64,000 nucleotides of DNA, taken from the NCBI GenBank assembly GCA_028554755.1, contig JAPTOF010000005.1, forward strand, positions 5,465,501 to 5,529,500. Reading direction: 5' to 3'. The notes below the pieces were generated by a model. It was not told where the DNA came from. It was given only the letters and a program-made list of their open reading frames with translations, and searched no databases. A program made the translations under genes and the position numbers. This DNA is from Cordia subcordata (Eukaryota; Streptophyta; Magnoliopsida; Boraginales; Cordiaceae). Numbering within the stretch: position 1 is the first letter of the stretch; every line of letters begins with the position of its first letter. Shown one piece after another: positions 1-11,329 of the stretch.

Positions 1-305
1 TCGCCAGTCAAGTTTCTTTTCAAGAGCACAATTGCACCTTTGGTCACTTTTAAGACACCATTCTCATTTAGGAATTTGTACTGATGAGAATCCAAACGCC
101 CAAGAGAAATCAAGTTTTTCTTCAGCTCTGGTGCATGCCAACACTGGAGATATCTTGTAATACCATCAACATCTTGATATTTACGATGCCAATTCCCGCC
201 ACCTTTAACAAAAGATCATTGACTAGAAAAACTTTCCCTTCTCTTTTGGAATAAGTAGAGAACCAGTCACGCCTAGGACACATATGGAATGTTGCACCTG
301 TATCA
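1..305 (-). pseudogene. copia protease and GAG-pre-integrase fragment
   Basis: After the gag stop at about 308 the same strand reads ILDTGATFHMCPRRDWFSTY, an aspartic protease active site (D-T-G-A followed by FHM-C). It is followed by a conserved segment with WHRKYQDVDGITRYL and LKKNLISLGRLDSHQYKFL, which precedes integrase in copia polyproteins. The fragment is cut by the window edge. Small frameshifts are likely. This is part of the retroelement, not a host gene. Confidence 0.8.
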
Positions 306-1246
306 AGAATCTATTGATTATGCCACTGTGATACACTCACAGTCAAAACATCCCCAGTACAACTCGAGTTCTCCCCATCACTATCAGCACTCTCCACCAC
401 ATTGGCTGAATTCTCCACCTTTTTCTTTTCCTTTTCTAGTTTTGGATATTCTTTCTTAACGTAACCTTTCTTACCATACTCGAAACTGCATAGCTTTCTT
501 GCTCTTGATTTTAACCTTGACTTGCTTTTCTTTCTGCCCAAAGATCCCCCTCTATTCTTCGATTTCCCTCTACTTATTAAACTGTCCCCATGAACTTCTT
601 CTCTATGTCTCGGAATATGTGTTTGAAGATCCTTCGATTTTAATGAAGCAATCACATCTTCAAAGATAATTTTATCCCTCCCGTACAACATAGTGTATAC
701 AAAGTTCGTATATGAAGGCTGTAAGGAGCATAATAAGATCATAGCTTAGTCTTTGTCATCAATTTTAACATCCACATCCTTCAAAGCAATTAAACAAGAG
801 GTAAACTTATCAAGGTGTTGCTTTAGTGATGTACCTTCTTTCATTCTAAGATGATATAATCGCTTCTTCAAGTAGAGGCGATTTGTGAGAGATTTAGATG
901 TATACAATTCCACCAAAGTATTCCAAGCCTCAATTGCTGTCGTCTTCTTAGCAATCTTCAGCAATACTTCATTCGTCACGGACATATGTATTGCACTCAA
1001 AGCTTTCGCTTCGAGTTCTTCTCTCACTGTTCGTTATGTCTTTTCTGGGATCACTTCTTCAATGACTTTCCAAAGCCCTTGGATTGTCATAAATGCCTTG
1101 AATTTGATCCTCCATAGACTGAAACTCATTCTCCCATCAAATTTCTGGATTTCAAACTTTTTACCTACGGAAGACATCTTTGTTTGCTCAAAACTCACAC
1201 GTCGAGATGGAATTTGGCTCAACGGACCATAAAACGGATTCATCAC
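305..1246 (-). pseudogene. copia gag (UBN2-type) pseudogene with degenerate zinc knuckle
   Basis: The reading frame starts with an MMNPFYGPL-like segment, then KFDGRMSFSLWRIKFKAFM, the usual gag N-terminus that pairs F-x-G with LWR. It continues through AWNTLVELYTSKSLTNRLYLKK and a basic SRGKSKNRGG region. The frame is broken near 1034 and 745 by in-frame stops, giving three consecutive pieces. The expected CCHC knuckle is present only as CSFEYGKKGYVKKEYP, where the second Cys, the His and the third Cys are all Tyr. Gag would package the element RNA in cytoplasmic particles; this copy could not bind RNA normally. It is upstream of protease in the standard copia order. Confidence 0.85.
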
Positions 1247-2069
1247 ATTGAAAAACCCTTAGGAACACCCCCGGTCAACTTTGGTCAACACTGGTCAAAG
1301 TCAAACCTATTGGTCAAAGTCAACACCATCCCTAACACACATACTTCGGAGCAGAATATGGAAAAGCAGAGCCCAAAAATAGACTCAGCAAGTCGAAAAA
1401 CGTGGGGCAAGGCTTTGGTCAAACCAGTCAACCCTCAGTCAATGGTCAACAGTCAAAGTCAAACTCCAGTCAATGCGGTCAAACAGGTCAACTGGTCAGA
1501 TTTTTTTTTTTTTTAGGTTTTTGGACTAAATCTAAGACCAAATAAAAAAATATCCTCCCTTTACTCTTTTGGACTAACCCAAGCCCAAACCCAAAAAAAA
1601 GGAATTTTAATATTTTTCTAGCCTAAAACCCAAGCCCAACAAAAAAGAAAAGTTAATTAGTCCAAACCCATGACCTAGCCAAGTTGGACAAGGCCACTAC
1701 CCAGGCCTGATCTGAAAAACCCAGACCCAAAGCCTAGAAACTCAAACCCTAAACTTGCTTTACAAACTGAAACCAATTCTCCAAAAAAAAAAAAAATACT
1801 TGAATACCCAAAACCAACCTCAAGAGCACGCGAACTTTACTTTCTTTGCTTGTTCTTCAAACCCAAACACGAACCACGACCCGCTGACGTAAGCTTTCAC
1901 TCCAACCACCAGCGCTCAACATAGACAGCATCGGAGCACTCCTCACCGAGCAAAGACTTTTGTTTGGTTAGACACCGTTTAGTTTGAGTAATTTTAGTTT
2001 TACAGTAAGTTTTGGTTTTTCCTTTTTCCCTCAAACAGCGGATTAATACCTAAGCTCTAGATACTAGTT

Positions 2070-2403
2070 TGTTGGAAAAAAAACATGCAAACACGAAGAA
2101 TAAAAGAATAAAACGGACACAAGAGAATTACGTGGTTGGACCTTAAAGTCTATGTTCACGGGTAGCAGAGAATAATTTATTATTGATCACGAATACTACA
2201 AGACTTATCCTGGTTTCTCTCACACCTATAAGACTATGTCCTAGCCCCTATTTATAATACATAAATATCTTAATCAGTATTTTACAAGGAAAAGGAAACA
2301 GTATATTACAAAGAAAATAACATATATTAATTATGTATTGTAATAGTAACAAGCAAATAAGGTAAATACTAATAAGGAAATTTGCTATTCTTGTTGCCCA
2401 ACA
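2070..2403 (-). repeat. 5' LTR of left-edge copia element
   Basis: The 334-bp repeat reads TGTTGGGCAACAAG at its 5' end on the minus strand and ends in CCAACA. A tRNA-iMet-type primer-binding site (TAGTATCTAGAGC, one base off TGGTATCTAGAGC) follows three bases downstream. It aligns along its length with the LTR at 15675-16014. Confidence 0.88.
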
Positions 2404-4237
2404 ATATAGGCCACATTCAACACATTCTTTCGCACAAGTATTTCACTTAAAATATACCACTATCATGATGAAAAATTTATTTCACTTTCACTTTACCATC
2501 TCATGCAAATTTTTTGGCGGTAGGCTGATCACCAGTCTCTTTGAAGGGTGCTCCGGTTCCTTTTCCTTAAAACCTCCAACCGGAAGCATGATAGGGAGGT
2601 CACCTTCATACTCTTGATTGTAGGCATCGGGGGATCTTGCATTGCTAGCCATAAGTACTTCGCTAAGATAGAGGATAGAGTGGTGAAGAAGAAGAGAAAT
2701 TGGCAACCCACTAAAACAGAGGAGTTAGAGCACAAATACTCACGACACCAAAACGTGGAGAAATGATTTCCCATGATTCATATTCTCTGTAAAGAAGAAA
2801 CTAAATATTGCTTGTGCAGTTGGTGAATTTGTGGTTGACAAGAATTTGATGAGTGAAGGAAACGAGTAGTCAATAGTCAATTCAATACATCAGCTTGGAC
2901 TCATTTTTATTATGTAATTGTTTTTTATTTTGTGTTATAAAAATTAAGAAAAGATAAACGCTATGCGTCTAATATAAGGTTATGTTTGGTAAATTTAATG
3001 TCATGGGAACTTATGGGTGAAACATAAACTTAATGGGAGAGTTTTGGATTTACATTTCCACTATTAAGCGTAAATAAATTCAAGGAAGAAAAATGTCAAT
3101 ATAATTCATAATAATATTAATAATAACATTTCCTATTATTGTTCTCCCCGTACATCACCGCTCATTGATATGAATTCATAAACCCATTACAACCCATTAC
3201 AAAAGTTAATAATCTTTTGCACGAGGTTTTCTCTTAGAGTCAAGAACCAGGTTTCCCTTCTCGTTGAAGGTAATAGTCAGCTTGTCTCCTTTCCTTTACT
3301 GTTCTTCAATCCAGACCTTTGACCATAAAAGCTCCCATTATTGCGCAAATCTAGACGAACCCGGTAAGGTTCGTACAATGACTCGACCAGAGCTTCAAAT
3401 TTGGTGTCGATTCCAGACGCACGAGCAAAGTCATTAGGAGCATTCTAGTTACGATGGAAAATAAAAAACAAAAAATTGAAGAAAATTATTTGACTTAATA
3501 TAACGGTGTTACCAATACATGATAACCAAATATTATTTCACTTTACCAAGCTACTCCTATGGCTTAAGTTCCACTGTAAATTTTTTTTTTTGAAGGCTCC
3601 TCGGGTTCCTCAGGAGGAATTTCTCCTACTGGAATCATGGTAGGAAAGTCTTCATCACTATCTTCTTCACTTGAAGATGGTGGCGATGGGACCTCTTGAA
3701 ATGTTCTTTTTGATCTTGCAATTGATTCATCATTGGTTTCTGGTTGTTGGAAGGGTCTCTTCTACTCGCCATCTCTATGCTTGCCGAGATATAAGAAAAT
3801 TGGATTATGCATACGCATTGTTCCAGTCAAAGGGCCTTAAATAGGCACGAATTACACCAGATGGAGAAGGAGAGGAAGAGTCACGATGGTTACTCGTTAT
3901 ATGAGAGCAATGATTAGTAGCCTTGGACACACCCCTTCTGAGTAGTCATGTTGGTTGGGTTGTTAAAGTGTGCTCATCCATATCCATACTTATCCTAATC
4001 TTGTGATAAAACCCTAAAAAACCTGGATGGTAGTAGACATTTAATCCAACCTGCCAAACAAGTTTGGACTGGGATTGATGCGAGGTAAACAAAAAGTAAA
4101 ATAATTCTATTCCAATGTTACACAAATTACCGCTCATGCGGCCTTCAAAAAGCCATTACATTTCATTATGCATTGTAAATGCTACTTCAAATGCACATAT
4201 ATCCTTCTGTATTTCATCACAACAACAATTGTACCTA
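2404..4237. other. Region with two related, unrecognised reading-frame fragments
   Basis: There is no intact gene here. Two minus-strand fragments about 1.1 kb apart resemble each other: 2488-2706 (MASNARSPDAYN... then GDLPIMLPVGGFKEKEPEHPSKR) and about 3570-3760 (acidic/serine-rich, DFPTMIPVGEIPPEEPEEPSKK, frameshifted near its start). A third minus-strand fragment at about 3215-3445 reads FARASGIDTKFEALVESLYEPYR in pieces. I do not recognise them. Their position next to the Ulp1 fragment and MULE transposase suggests they belong to the same large transposon or to DNA it captured. Confidence 0.45.
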
Positions 4238-4603
4238 TTACCAATCTGTACCCATTGACTGCAACATCAACATTAGTATAAATACACATAACAAAATATA
4301 TCTTGTGGGACTACACTCAATCAATTGAAGCCACCACAACTCTCTTGCAAATTTCTTTCGCTCTATCTTAGATGTGTATTTTCCCTTCCACCCCACTGTC
4401 CTCGTGTATCGCTCTATGAATCTGCACACGTATAGACCACAATCACATCTGTTGTCTTGGCGGGCTACCCATTCCAGTCTTTCCTTTTCGTATGTGGTAA
4501 CATTGCCAAAATGCTTCTCGTAAACATCTCGAAATGCTGTTCCTAAACATCTTTGTCCTCGTGTGTCAATAATAAATCGAGCACATCGAGCTAAAGAAGA
4601 CAC
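4238..4603 (-). pseudogene. Ulp1-like (peptidase C48) C-terminal fragment, transposon-borne
   Basis: The 121-residue frame contains QDNRCDCGLYVCRFIERY. That matches the C-terminal half of the Ulp1/SENP cysteine protease fold, in which an oxyanion Gln is followed some residues later by the catalytic D-C-G. The N-terminal half with the catalytic His and Asp is not readable upstream on this strand, so the fragment is incomplete. Host Ulp1 enzymes remove SUMO. In plants, Ulp1-like domains are also carried by a class of Mutator elements (Kaonashi-type MULEs). Its divergent position upstream of the FAR1/MULE transposase at 5087 fits that class. Confidence 0.7.
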
Positions 4604-4609
4604 ATGATT

Positions 4610-5086
4610 TTATTCAAAACATCATTCCTAAGCCATGAAAGATTAGAACAACAAGTAAAAGTAAAAGTAATAACATTTTGGCAATGAAAATTAAATTTGT
4701 ACCATTTTATCCACTAGTCGATCCACATCTCTCATTTAATACAAATTTTAGCGTAATACATATATTTGTAGAAATATATTGCCCATCTACATTTTTCTTT
4801 CTATGGATATGACGAATAAGTTATATAGCACTATATATATTGTCCATTTTATTATTTTTTGCCTTTGTATACGACCAATTTTTTTCCCACTAATTTAGTA
4901 CAAATTTTAGCGTAATATAATGAAATATTAGCCTAAAATTAGCAGTCATTTGATTGATTCATGTTTTATTAAAATGTTTCTCACATACTGTGATTGTTAA
5001 TGATGATTATATCATAATATTGCATTTTAAAAATATGATTAAAAATATGTCATAACATCCTTTTCTTATCCTATAGTTGCACAAAT
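4610..5086. other. AT-rich spacer between Ulp1 fragment and transposase
   Basis: The stretch holds no reading frame of note. It contains short degenerate motifs (for example two copies of ACAAATTTTAGCGTAATA at about 4742 and 4909) and may be the shared promoter region of the two divergent transposon genes. I could not define a promoter element. Confidence 0.4.
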
Positions 5087-7113
5087 ATGGACCAACCCGA
5101 AGTCACTGATAACTTCTCAAATTTGGCAAATTCGAGTCCAAAGACCATACTTCGGATGACATTTAACTCTGAAATTTTAACGTATGAATTATACAACATT
5201 TATGCACTTGCAAATGGATTCAGCATTAGAAGAGAGACGGTTTTCAAAGATGAGAAGGGTCAAGTAAAGGGTCGACTCTTTGTTTGTTCTTGTGAGGGGC
5301 AGAGGAGAAAAAAAACTTTTTGGACATGCCGAACAGAAAACGAGAGCATCGAGCACAAACAAAATGTGGCTGTCCAGCACAGTTTCATATCAAGTTTGAT
5401 AAACAAACTAAGCGTTTTGCGGTATCGCAATTTGTCCATGAGCACAATCATGAACTAGTTCAAAAGTTTTGTGTGCCATTATTGTGTTCGCATAGAAATG
5501 TTGATCTAGGTCACAGAGAAGAACCCTGTGCTATGCTTAGGGCCAGGATTTCCCAAAGCAAGATCATGGATTTATTTACCCTTGAGTTCAGCGGATACGA
5601 GAACGTCAGGTTCACAAGGGATGACCGGTTCAATTGCGTGTATTATGATTGCCGGGTGAAAATTAGTGACGGGGATACAAGTTGTGCTTTGGGTTACCTG
5701 TACTGTAAGATGGAGTCTGTCCCAGGTTTTACCTTGATCACAGTGTTAATGAAGAAAACCAACTCCAAAAGATGTTCTAGACTGATGGGAAGGCCAGAGA
5801 AGAATATGCAGTATTTGGTGATGTACTGATTTTTGACTCCACGTATAAGACAAATATGTACAAATTTCCGTTGGTGATATTGGCAGGGATAAATAATCAC
5901 CGAAACACTTGCATATATGGTGTAGCCTTAATCTAGAACGAGAGCATAGATTCGTAGTCCTGGCTCTTGAGGATGTTCCCCACTGCGATGAGTAATAAAG
6001 CTCCAACATCAGTGGTTACTGACAGGGACCGTCAATGCAAGCAGCAATTTTCGACGTTTTTCCAAAAGCCCGACACAGGCCTTGCAGCTGGCATCTCCAG
6101 CCAAATGCAGTCACAAACGTGAAGAAAGAAAACTTCAACTATATCTTTAGCCGTTACTAGTACCTCAAATGTTTTGTTGACAAGTTTGAGGTTGAGTGGA
6201 AGAACATGGTTGACCGTTACGGGCTCCAGAACAACAATTGGATTGAAGAGGTGTACAAGCGGAGGCACATGTGGTTCGAGGCACATCTCTGTGGTAAGGA
6301 CATTATATACGTACTTAAGTGCGAGGGCCTGAAGGAAATTCAGGAATCTTGCTTCTATGAACGTTGGACAGTTGATATCAGCTTTGGTTTCCATGAAAAG
6401 AATCTGTCCAGTGCCGCAACTGATGAGATCCAGATGGCAAGACACTCTTACCTAATGTCCAACTGCAGTGAAATGGGATTTTATGCAAAGAAGACAGCTG
6501 AGGGCTGTAACGAAGCTGTTGAGCGCATTTCGAGATTAACAGCTCGTTCCAAAGAGTTGTGCTTCATGAATTCCGATCCGTCAGGGGATGCATCGTCGCA
6601 GCCAGTTAACTTTGATGTACGAGATCCTAAGAAAGCAAAACCGAAAAGAACGAGGGACAAAGTGGCAGGACAAAGGCAACAACAACCCCCGAGACGATGT
6701 ACTACATGCAAGTAACTGAAATCTTTAATTTTCTTTAACATTTCAAGTTAACCTTTCATACTTTTTTCTTTCTAATTATAAAAATATTTACTTTTTTTTT
6801 TTGTTTTAAGCTTCCTGGACACGGATCAGATACCTGTCATAAATAGTGTAGGGATGCATCTGCAAACATTGATACCCTGCCTCCTGCTTTTAATGAGAGC
6901 TCTAGTTAATCAACCATGCCGTCCACTAATCAAAACAGAAGCATGCGTTCAAATAGCAGTGTTGGAGTCAACACGATAGGTTATGGTCATTATTCCTATC
7001 CAGTGTCGTTCACATATGGCAGTAACAGTATGACGGAACATATATTTGGTCCGTTCCATGCATCACTGAGCTCTAGTTTTCACATGCCCAATTATCCTCC
7101 TAATTATCCATGA
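5087..7113 (+). pseudogene. MULE transposase, FAR1/FHY3-like, frameshifted
   Basis: Order of domains: a FAR1 DNA-binding (WRKY-GCM1-type zinc finger) region from TFNSEILTYELYNIYALANGFSIRR (about 5160-5240) through CGCPAQF to FVHEHNHEL (about 5455); an MULE transposase core with FGDVLIFDSTYKTNMYKFP (about 5815-5870) and VVTDRDRQC (about 6012-6040); a later segment with EWKNMVDRYGLQNNNWIEEVYKRRHMWFEAHL (about 6196-6290); a degraded SWIM-like patch ending in YERWT (about 6355); and a basic tail with RRCTTCK then PGHGSDTCH after a possible intron (6716-6811). The last parts form a zinc-knuckle-like end. The frame shifts near 5335 and again before 5825, and stops follow 5930. Two of the three DDE positions can be placed; the Glu cannot. 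It is an inactive transposon gene, related to the ancestors of FAR1/FHY3 regulators. Confidence 0.85.
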
Positions 7114-7439
7114 GGTGATCAACATATTCTGTGTCCTTTTTTTCCTTTATTAGTGTGGTGTATTTTTGTTTTATTTTATAGATTGTTCAGTAGGCTATGT
7201 AATATTATTTCACTAAAATTAGTAGTAACCTTATTTCAATTATTACTCGATCTTGATTTAGCATCTTTGTTGGTTATTGGAGTGCTAATAATCATCCATT
7301 AGAACAAATTATTTTCAACTACTTTAAGTTTTCACCTGGGCGGGACCTATCGCCTTATTAGTGATTAACCGAACTGGTTAAAGCTTAACTTGGGCACCAG
7401 CACATTACATCAGCCTGGGCAAAAGACTGCATATCCTGA

Positions 7440-8220
7440 AAACGCACTCACCCTCTATGCAAATTTTGAAGGAAAAATTTGGTGGGAATAATATATTTCC
7501 ATAAATCTAAAATTTTCAGGCCTTTGCTTTCCAATTCTTGAACAAAAAATTTGGTAGGAATTTCATAAACCAAAATTCGTGACAATATATTTCATTTGAA
7601 CTAAAATTTTGGCGGGAATAACACATTTCCACAAATAATAATGTGTTTACGACTAGTTTTGAGTTATATTGCTACAATTTGCTATACGACAATTTATTTA
7701 TTTTTGAATGAAATTTTTGGCGGAAATATTAAATTACTACAATTAATAATTTGTTTGCTACTAATTTGAATCATATTGCTACAAATTGCTATATGATATA
7801 CGACAATTTTAATTATTTTGAATGGAATTTTGTCTGGGAATTATAAATTACTACAATTAATAATTTCTTCACTACCAATTTTCATTCATATCAGTACAAA
7901 TTTCTATACGAGAACTTAAATTATTTTGAAAGAAATTTTTTACAGGTATTATGAATTACTACATATAATAATGTGTTTACTACAAATGTTGCTGCCAGTT
8001 CTACATAATAATATGTTTACTACAATTGTTGTAGCCATTTCTACATAATAATGTGTTTACTACTATTTTGGACTCATTCCTACAAATTGCTATGAATAAT
8101 AATGTCTTTACTACGAAATTTTTTGTGGCTGTAATTAGTCTCTATAAATTCTAATTTGATTACTACAAATTTTAAATCCTTTCTACGACGAAAATTTTGA
8201 AGGAAATAAGACAAGGTTAA
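7440..8220. repeat. Degenerate tandem subterminal repeats, MULE flank
   Basis: Units of roughly 100-110 bp repeat several times: an AATTTTGGCGGGAATAA-like box, then ATT(A)CTACAATTAATAATTTGTTT, then CATATTGCTACAAATTGCTAT and ACGACAATTTAA. Later units shorten to about 40 bp (CTACATAATAATGTGTTTAC at about 8003 and 8042). They lie just past the end of the transposase and look like subterminal transposase-binding repeats, although binding is inference. Confidence 0.6.
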
Positions 8221-8689
8221 TTAAATGCTGATGTGACATCTGAGATTCACCAAATCTTTGACTTTTCAGAATTAAATAAGGCTATTTTGGTCATTATGTA
8301 TTTCATATTATTTAAATGTGGGACCAGATTGGTCTTTCTACTTTTTAAATATTATTTAGTGCTAGGACCCACTTCTTATTTGCATAATTTAAAATTTTGC
8401 AACAAGGCTATATCCGTCTTTTTACATTTAAACCATTTCAAATATAAATAATACAAATGGTCCCGCTAGCAAACATGGCTTTATTTCATTGCTCGCACGT
8501 GGTCCCACCTTGGACGATTTTATGAGGAGACAGTTTGAAGTTTTTTCCAACATCAGCACACATGTGTTGATATAAATGCTTATTATTGGTGGATAGAGCC
8601 TTCTGCTTATTTTTCTGTTGGTTAAGGACTTAAAGTCTTTGACCCAAAAAAAAGAAAAAGACTTAAAGTCAACATATATGTGCACTGAT
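8221..8689. other. Spacer between MULE remains and copia LTR
   Basis: AT-rich sequence without a supported gene. Its right part (8560-8660) contains a first copy of a motif repeated at 8720-8790 and 8820-8880 (ATTGGTGGATGGAGCCTTC followed by GCTTGTTTTTC), so it may be an older or partly duplicated LTR edge. Confidence 0.4.
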
Positions 8690-8704
8690 GTTAAACAACT
8701 AGAA

Positions 8705-8890
8705 GTTGGTCAACATCACATGTATCGATATAAATGCTTATTTATTGGTGGATGGAGCCTTTTGCTTGTTTTTCTGTTGGTTAAAGTCGACGTACATGTA
8801 CACTAATGTTAACCAACTTATTTATTGGTGGATGGAACCTTCTGCTTGTTTTTCTATTGGTTAAGGACTTAAAGTCGACGTACATGACAA
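8705..8890 (+). repeat. Tandem duplication inside copia LTR start
   Basis: A unit of about 90-110 bp (TATTTATTGGTGGATGG, GCTTGTTTTTCT, TTAAAGTCGACGTACATG) occurs twice here, with a related copy at 8565-8640. The related LTRs at 38300 and 49565 carry it once. Confidence 0.7.
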
Positions 8891-8955
8891 CAATACCAGA
8901 ATGTATATGACACTATCCAACTCTGTATTCAAACCCTTTACTTTTCGGGTTTGTT

Positions 8956-10446
8956 TGTTAGAAAACGCGGTGTTTTTAAAAATTAATAAATAAATGTAAC
9001 ATCTGCTAATAAAACTCCTAACTACAAGATTCAGGAATACCTCTTGTCACAAAAACTTTGGTGAAGACGAATTTAGAATTCTGATAGATCCCCAAGCGTG
9101 AAGCCTCCAAGCATATCCACATAGAATTGCGAACTTTGATGAAGACAAATTAAGAATTCTGACAGCTTCCCAAGCATGAAGCCTCTAAGAGTATCCACAC
9201 AGAATTGCGAATTAACGAACAAAAGGATCTAAACACTAGAAGGAGAAATTATGAAGACAGCAAACTGAAGTGCTAGCTTCTTTGTTCTATCTCTCTATTT
9301 ATAGAATTCCATAATCTCCAAATCCTACATGAAGTTGGAAACCCTAAATTGGAATTAGTCTTGGAAATTAAGAGAGACTTAAAGACCAACGAGTCCCACT
9401 TAATAATTAATTCTACATAATTAACTCCAAGGTTAAATTCTATCATTCAAAATTACATAATTTTTTTCCTCCTTATTCATTAATTAATTTCAATTCCTAT
9501 TTGTGTGTGACCTCTTAGGTTCATAACCGATTGATAGTAGAATTAATTCAACTAATTAATTTCATTAGAATAAATTCTAATTTCTACAAGTCGTGAGTGA
9601 TGTCTAGCAACAAATCGCAACAACCCGCTTGGTAATGAAGTAAAATTAATATGAACCAAAATAAATATAATCTCCATGTAAATAAATCCTTCTACCTTCT
9701 ATCCCGATTAAGTCAAATGCTCATGAAGCCAAATGTTTTCTTAATCCTTCCAAAACATAATAATTAATAACTCTTCCGAATACCATTTCCGAAAAGCATC
9801 TACCTCGGCCAAGGATTTTTGTCACTAATTAATGAATTGCCTTGGGATGTCAAACTTACTCAAATAAGCAGATAGATTCTATCTCAACCACACATAAGCC
9901 CATATACATGAATTAATCATGACCACATTGCACTAGATCTTTCTCATAAACAAGATGGATCGTTAAGTACAAAGCAAATCATAATAACGCATGTACTAGA
10001 CTACAATGGTATCTATGGTCAAATGAATAAATACGATGTTATATTGCATGGCTAATCATTGACTTAATTTAATTCCATATGATTGCCATATAAACGGTTA
10101 TATTTAGTAAGTCATTCACCGACATGAGACTCATTGGCTTTACTATTAGTAATCTCAAACTAATCAAGACAACAAACTCGCGTATCAATTTTATAGAATA
10201 TAATGCCCAATTAATATTCCAATAATTGAGAACTAATTTATAGTAAATTACCAGATTAGACTTATCACTCATATTCTTAACCTTTCAAGAATAAGTCTAA
10301 TCTAATTTAAATCTCTTGGACTTATTTCATAAAGTTTAAACATATACTCAACAGATATAAAATAGTGAATGCCCATTAAAAATATAATTAAGATAATATT
10401 CCTAAATAAATTGCAACTGATTGGTTTTATGGCACCAACTCCAACA
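8956..10446 (-). mobile_element. Solo LTR nested in the left TIR of the Pack-MULE
   Basis: On the minus strand it begins TGTTGGAGTTGG (at 10446) and ends TTTTCTAACA (at 8956). It is flanked by TTGTT on the left and TTATT on the right, a 5-bp target duplication with one change. Removing it restores the Pack-MULE terminal repeat. A TATA-like CTATAAATAG lies at about 9295-9305 on the minus strand. A roughly 110-bp tandem pair (about 9053-9130 and 9132-9207, ending in AGAATTGCGA) lies near its downstream end. No internal retroelement coding sequence is present. Confidence 0.75.
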
Positions 10447-10810
10447 TTATTATCTTGGCAGTCCTGCATCTTTCGCACTTTTGCCACATGAGTCCCTTAT
10501 CTTCAAAAGTGTCACCTTTTAGTCCTTGACGATTAAAATGTGTGCCATCGTTAGTCCATTTTGTTATAGATGTTAAATTTTTTATGGAAAACGCTGATGA
10601 TATTTTTTTAGGGCAAAATTGTCTCAACGTGATTACTTTTTCTCTTTTGGAGCTCAGCTAATCGATTCATTTTCATTTTCCCTGAAATCCCAAAAATCCC
10701 CCAAACCCTAACCCACGCCTTCATGGTCAATTGAATTGAAGAAGAGTTTAATGTAGTAAAAGGGTATAGAGGGGTTGAAGATGAACTAAAACATAAGAGC
10801 AACAGCAAAG

Positions 10811-11085
10811 CCAAAGCACCAAGTCAAAGATTGCAATCCTCTCTTCACTAAAACCGTTGCCAACTTCAACACCCTTGATTATCTTTGCCTCACCACCATA
10901 ACTAGTATCTCCGTCAATATCAGCTACCTCTCAAGGATAAAGCGAGGGATAAGGGGCCATTAGGGGTTATAGGTGGCTTAATTGGGTTGATGGAAGGATT
11001 CATGTATGCGTATCAAAACTTAGCTAGGAGGCTCATGGTCTTTTTTCCTAATGAAGGCGAGGTTGCCAAGTACTACAGGATAGGC
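10811..11085 (+). pseudogene. Captured fragment of mitochondrial complex I 20.9 kDa subunit gene
   Basis: The frame from 10811 reads LFTKTVANFNTLDYL, then TTITSISVNISYLS and RIKRGIRG before a stop. After a short frameshift it continues GGLIGLMEGFMYAYQN and FFPNEGEVAKYYR. This order matches the plant NADH-ubiquinone oxidoreductase 20.9 kDa subunit, a small membrane-arm component of respiratory complex I. The piece covers most of that short protein but lacks a clean start and has a small deletion near 10955. It sits inside the long-TIR element at 8947-12003, as in Pack-MULEs. It is unlikely to give a functional subunit; an intact host gene should exist elsewhere. Confidence 0.8.
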
Positions 11086-11329
11086 TTGTCAATATTTTTT
11101 TATCTTTTATAAATTTGATTCAGGTGGAGAAAAATGTGAAAAGGGCAGAACAAATTTGGTAGAATTTAGTGTTTATAGAAATTTTGTGTTGATGAATGGA
11201 GCAAAGTGATGGTAGTGATACCATTGTTGAATAATTTGGAATGTGGGTACTGTTTTATCTATTTTGTATCTTGTGCTACTATTAATTTGACCTTATTGAT
11301 TTAGCCGGCATAACATTCTTGGCCCAAGG

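Larger units (their letters stand above)
1..2403 (-). mobile_element. Ty1/copia retrotransposon, 5' half (LTR to pre-integrase), minus strand
   Basis: Read on the minus strand from right to left, the element has an LTR (2070-2403), a primer-binding site (2054-2066), a long leader (about 1250-2050), gag (1246 to about 305), a protease with an intact DTGA motif near 290-305, and the start of the GAG-pre-integrase region (1-200, including a readable LKKNLISLGRL). It runs off the left edge, so integrase, reverse transcriptase and the 3' LTR are not visible. The domain order is that of copia elements of the TNT1/Hopscotch kind. Several stops and frameshifts make it inactive. A second 5' end of the same family lies at 15675 on the opposite strand. 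Confidence 0.9.

Noticed and set aside
885..1516. Plus-strand frames of 115 and 110 residues
   Set aside because: Shadows of the minus-strand gag and leader of the copia element.
7440..8220. Regularly spaced repeats as a CRISPR-like array
   Set aside because: Units are diverged and directly tandem without unique spacers, the context is a plant transposon, and no cas genes exist.
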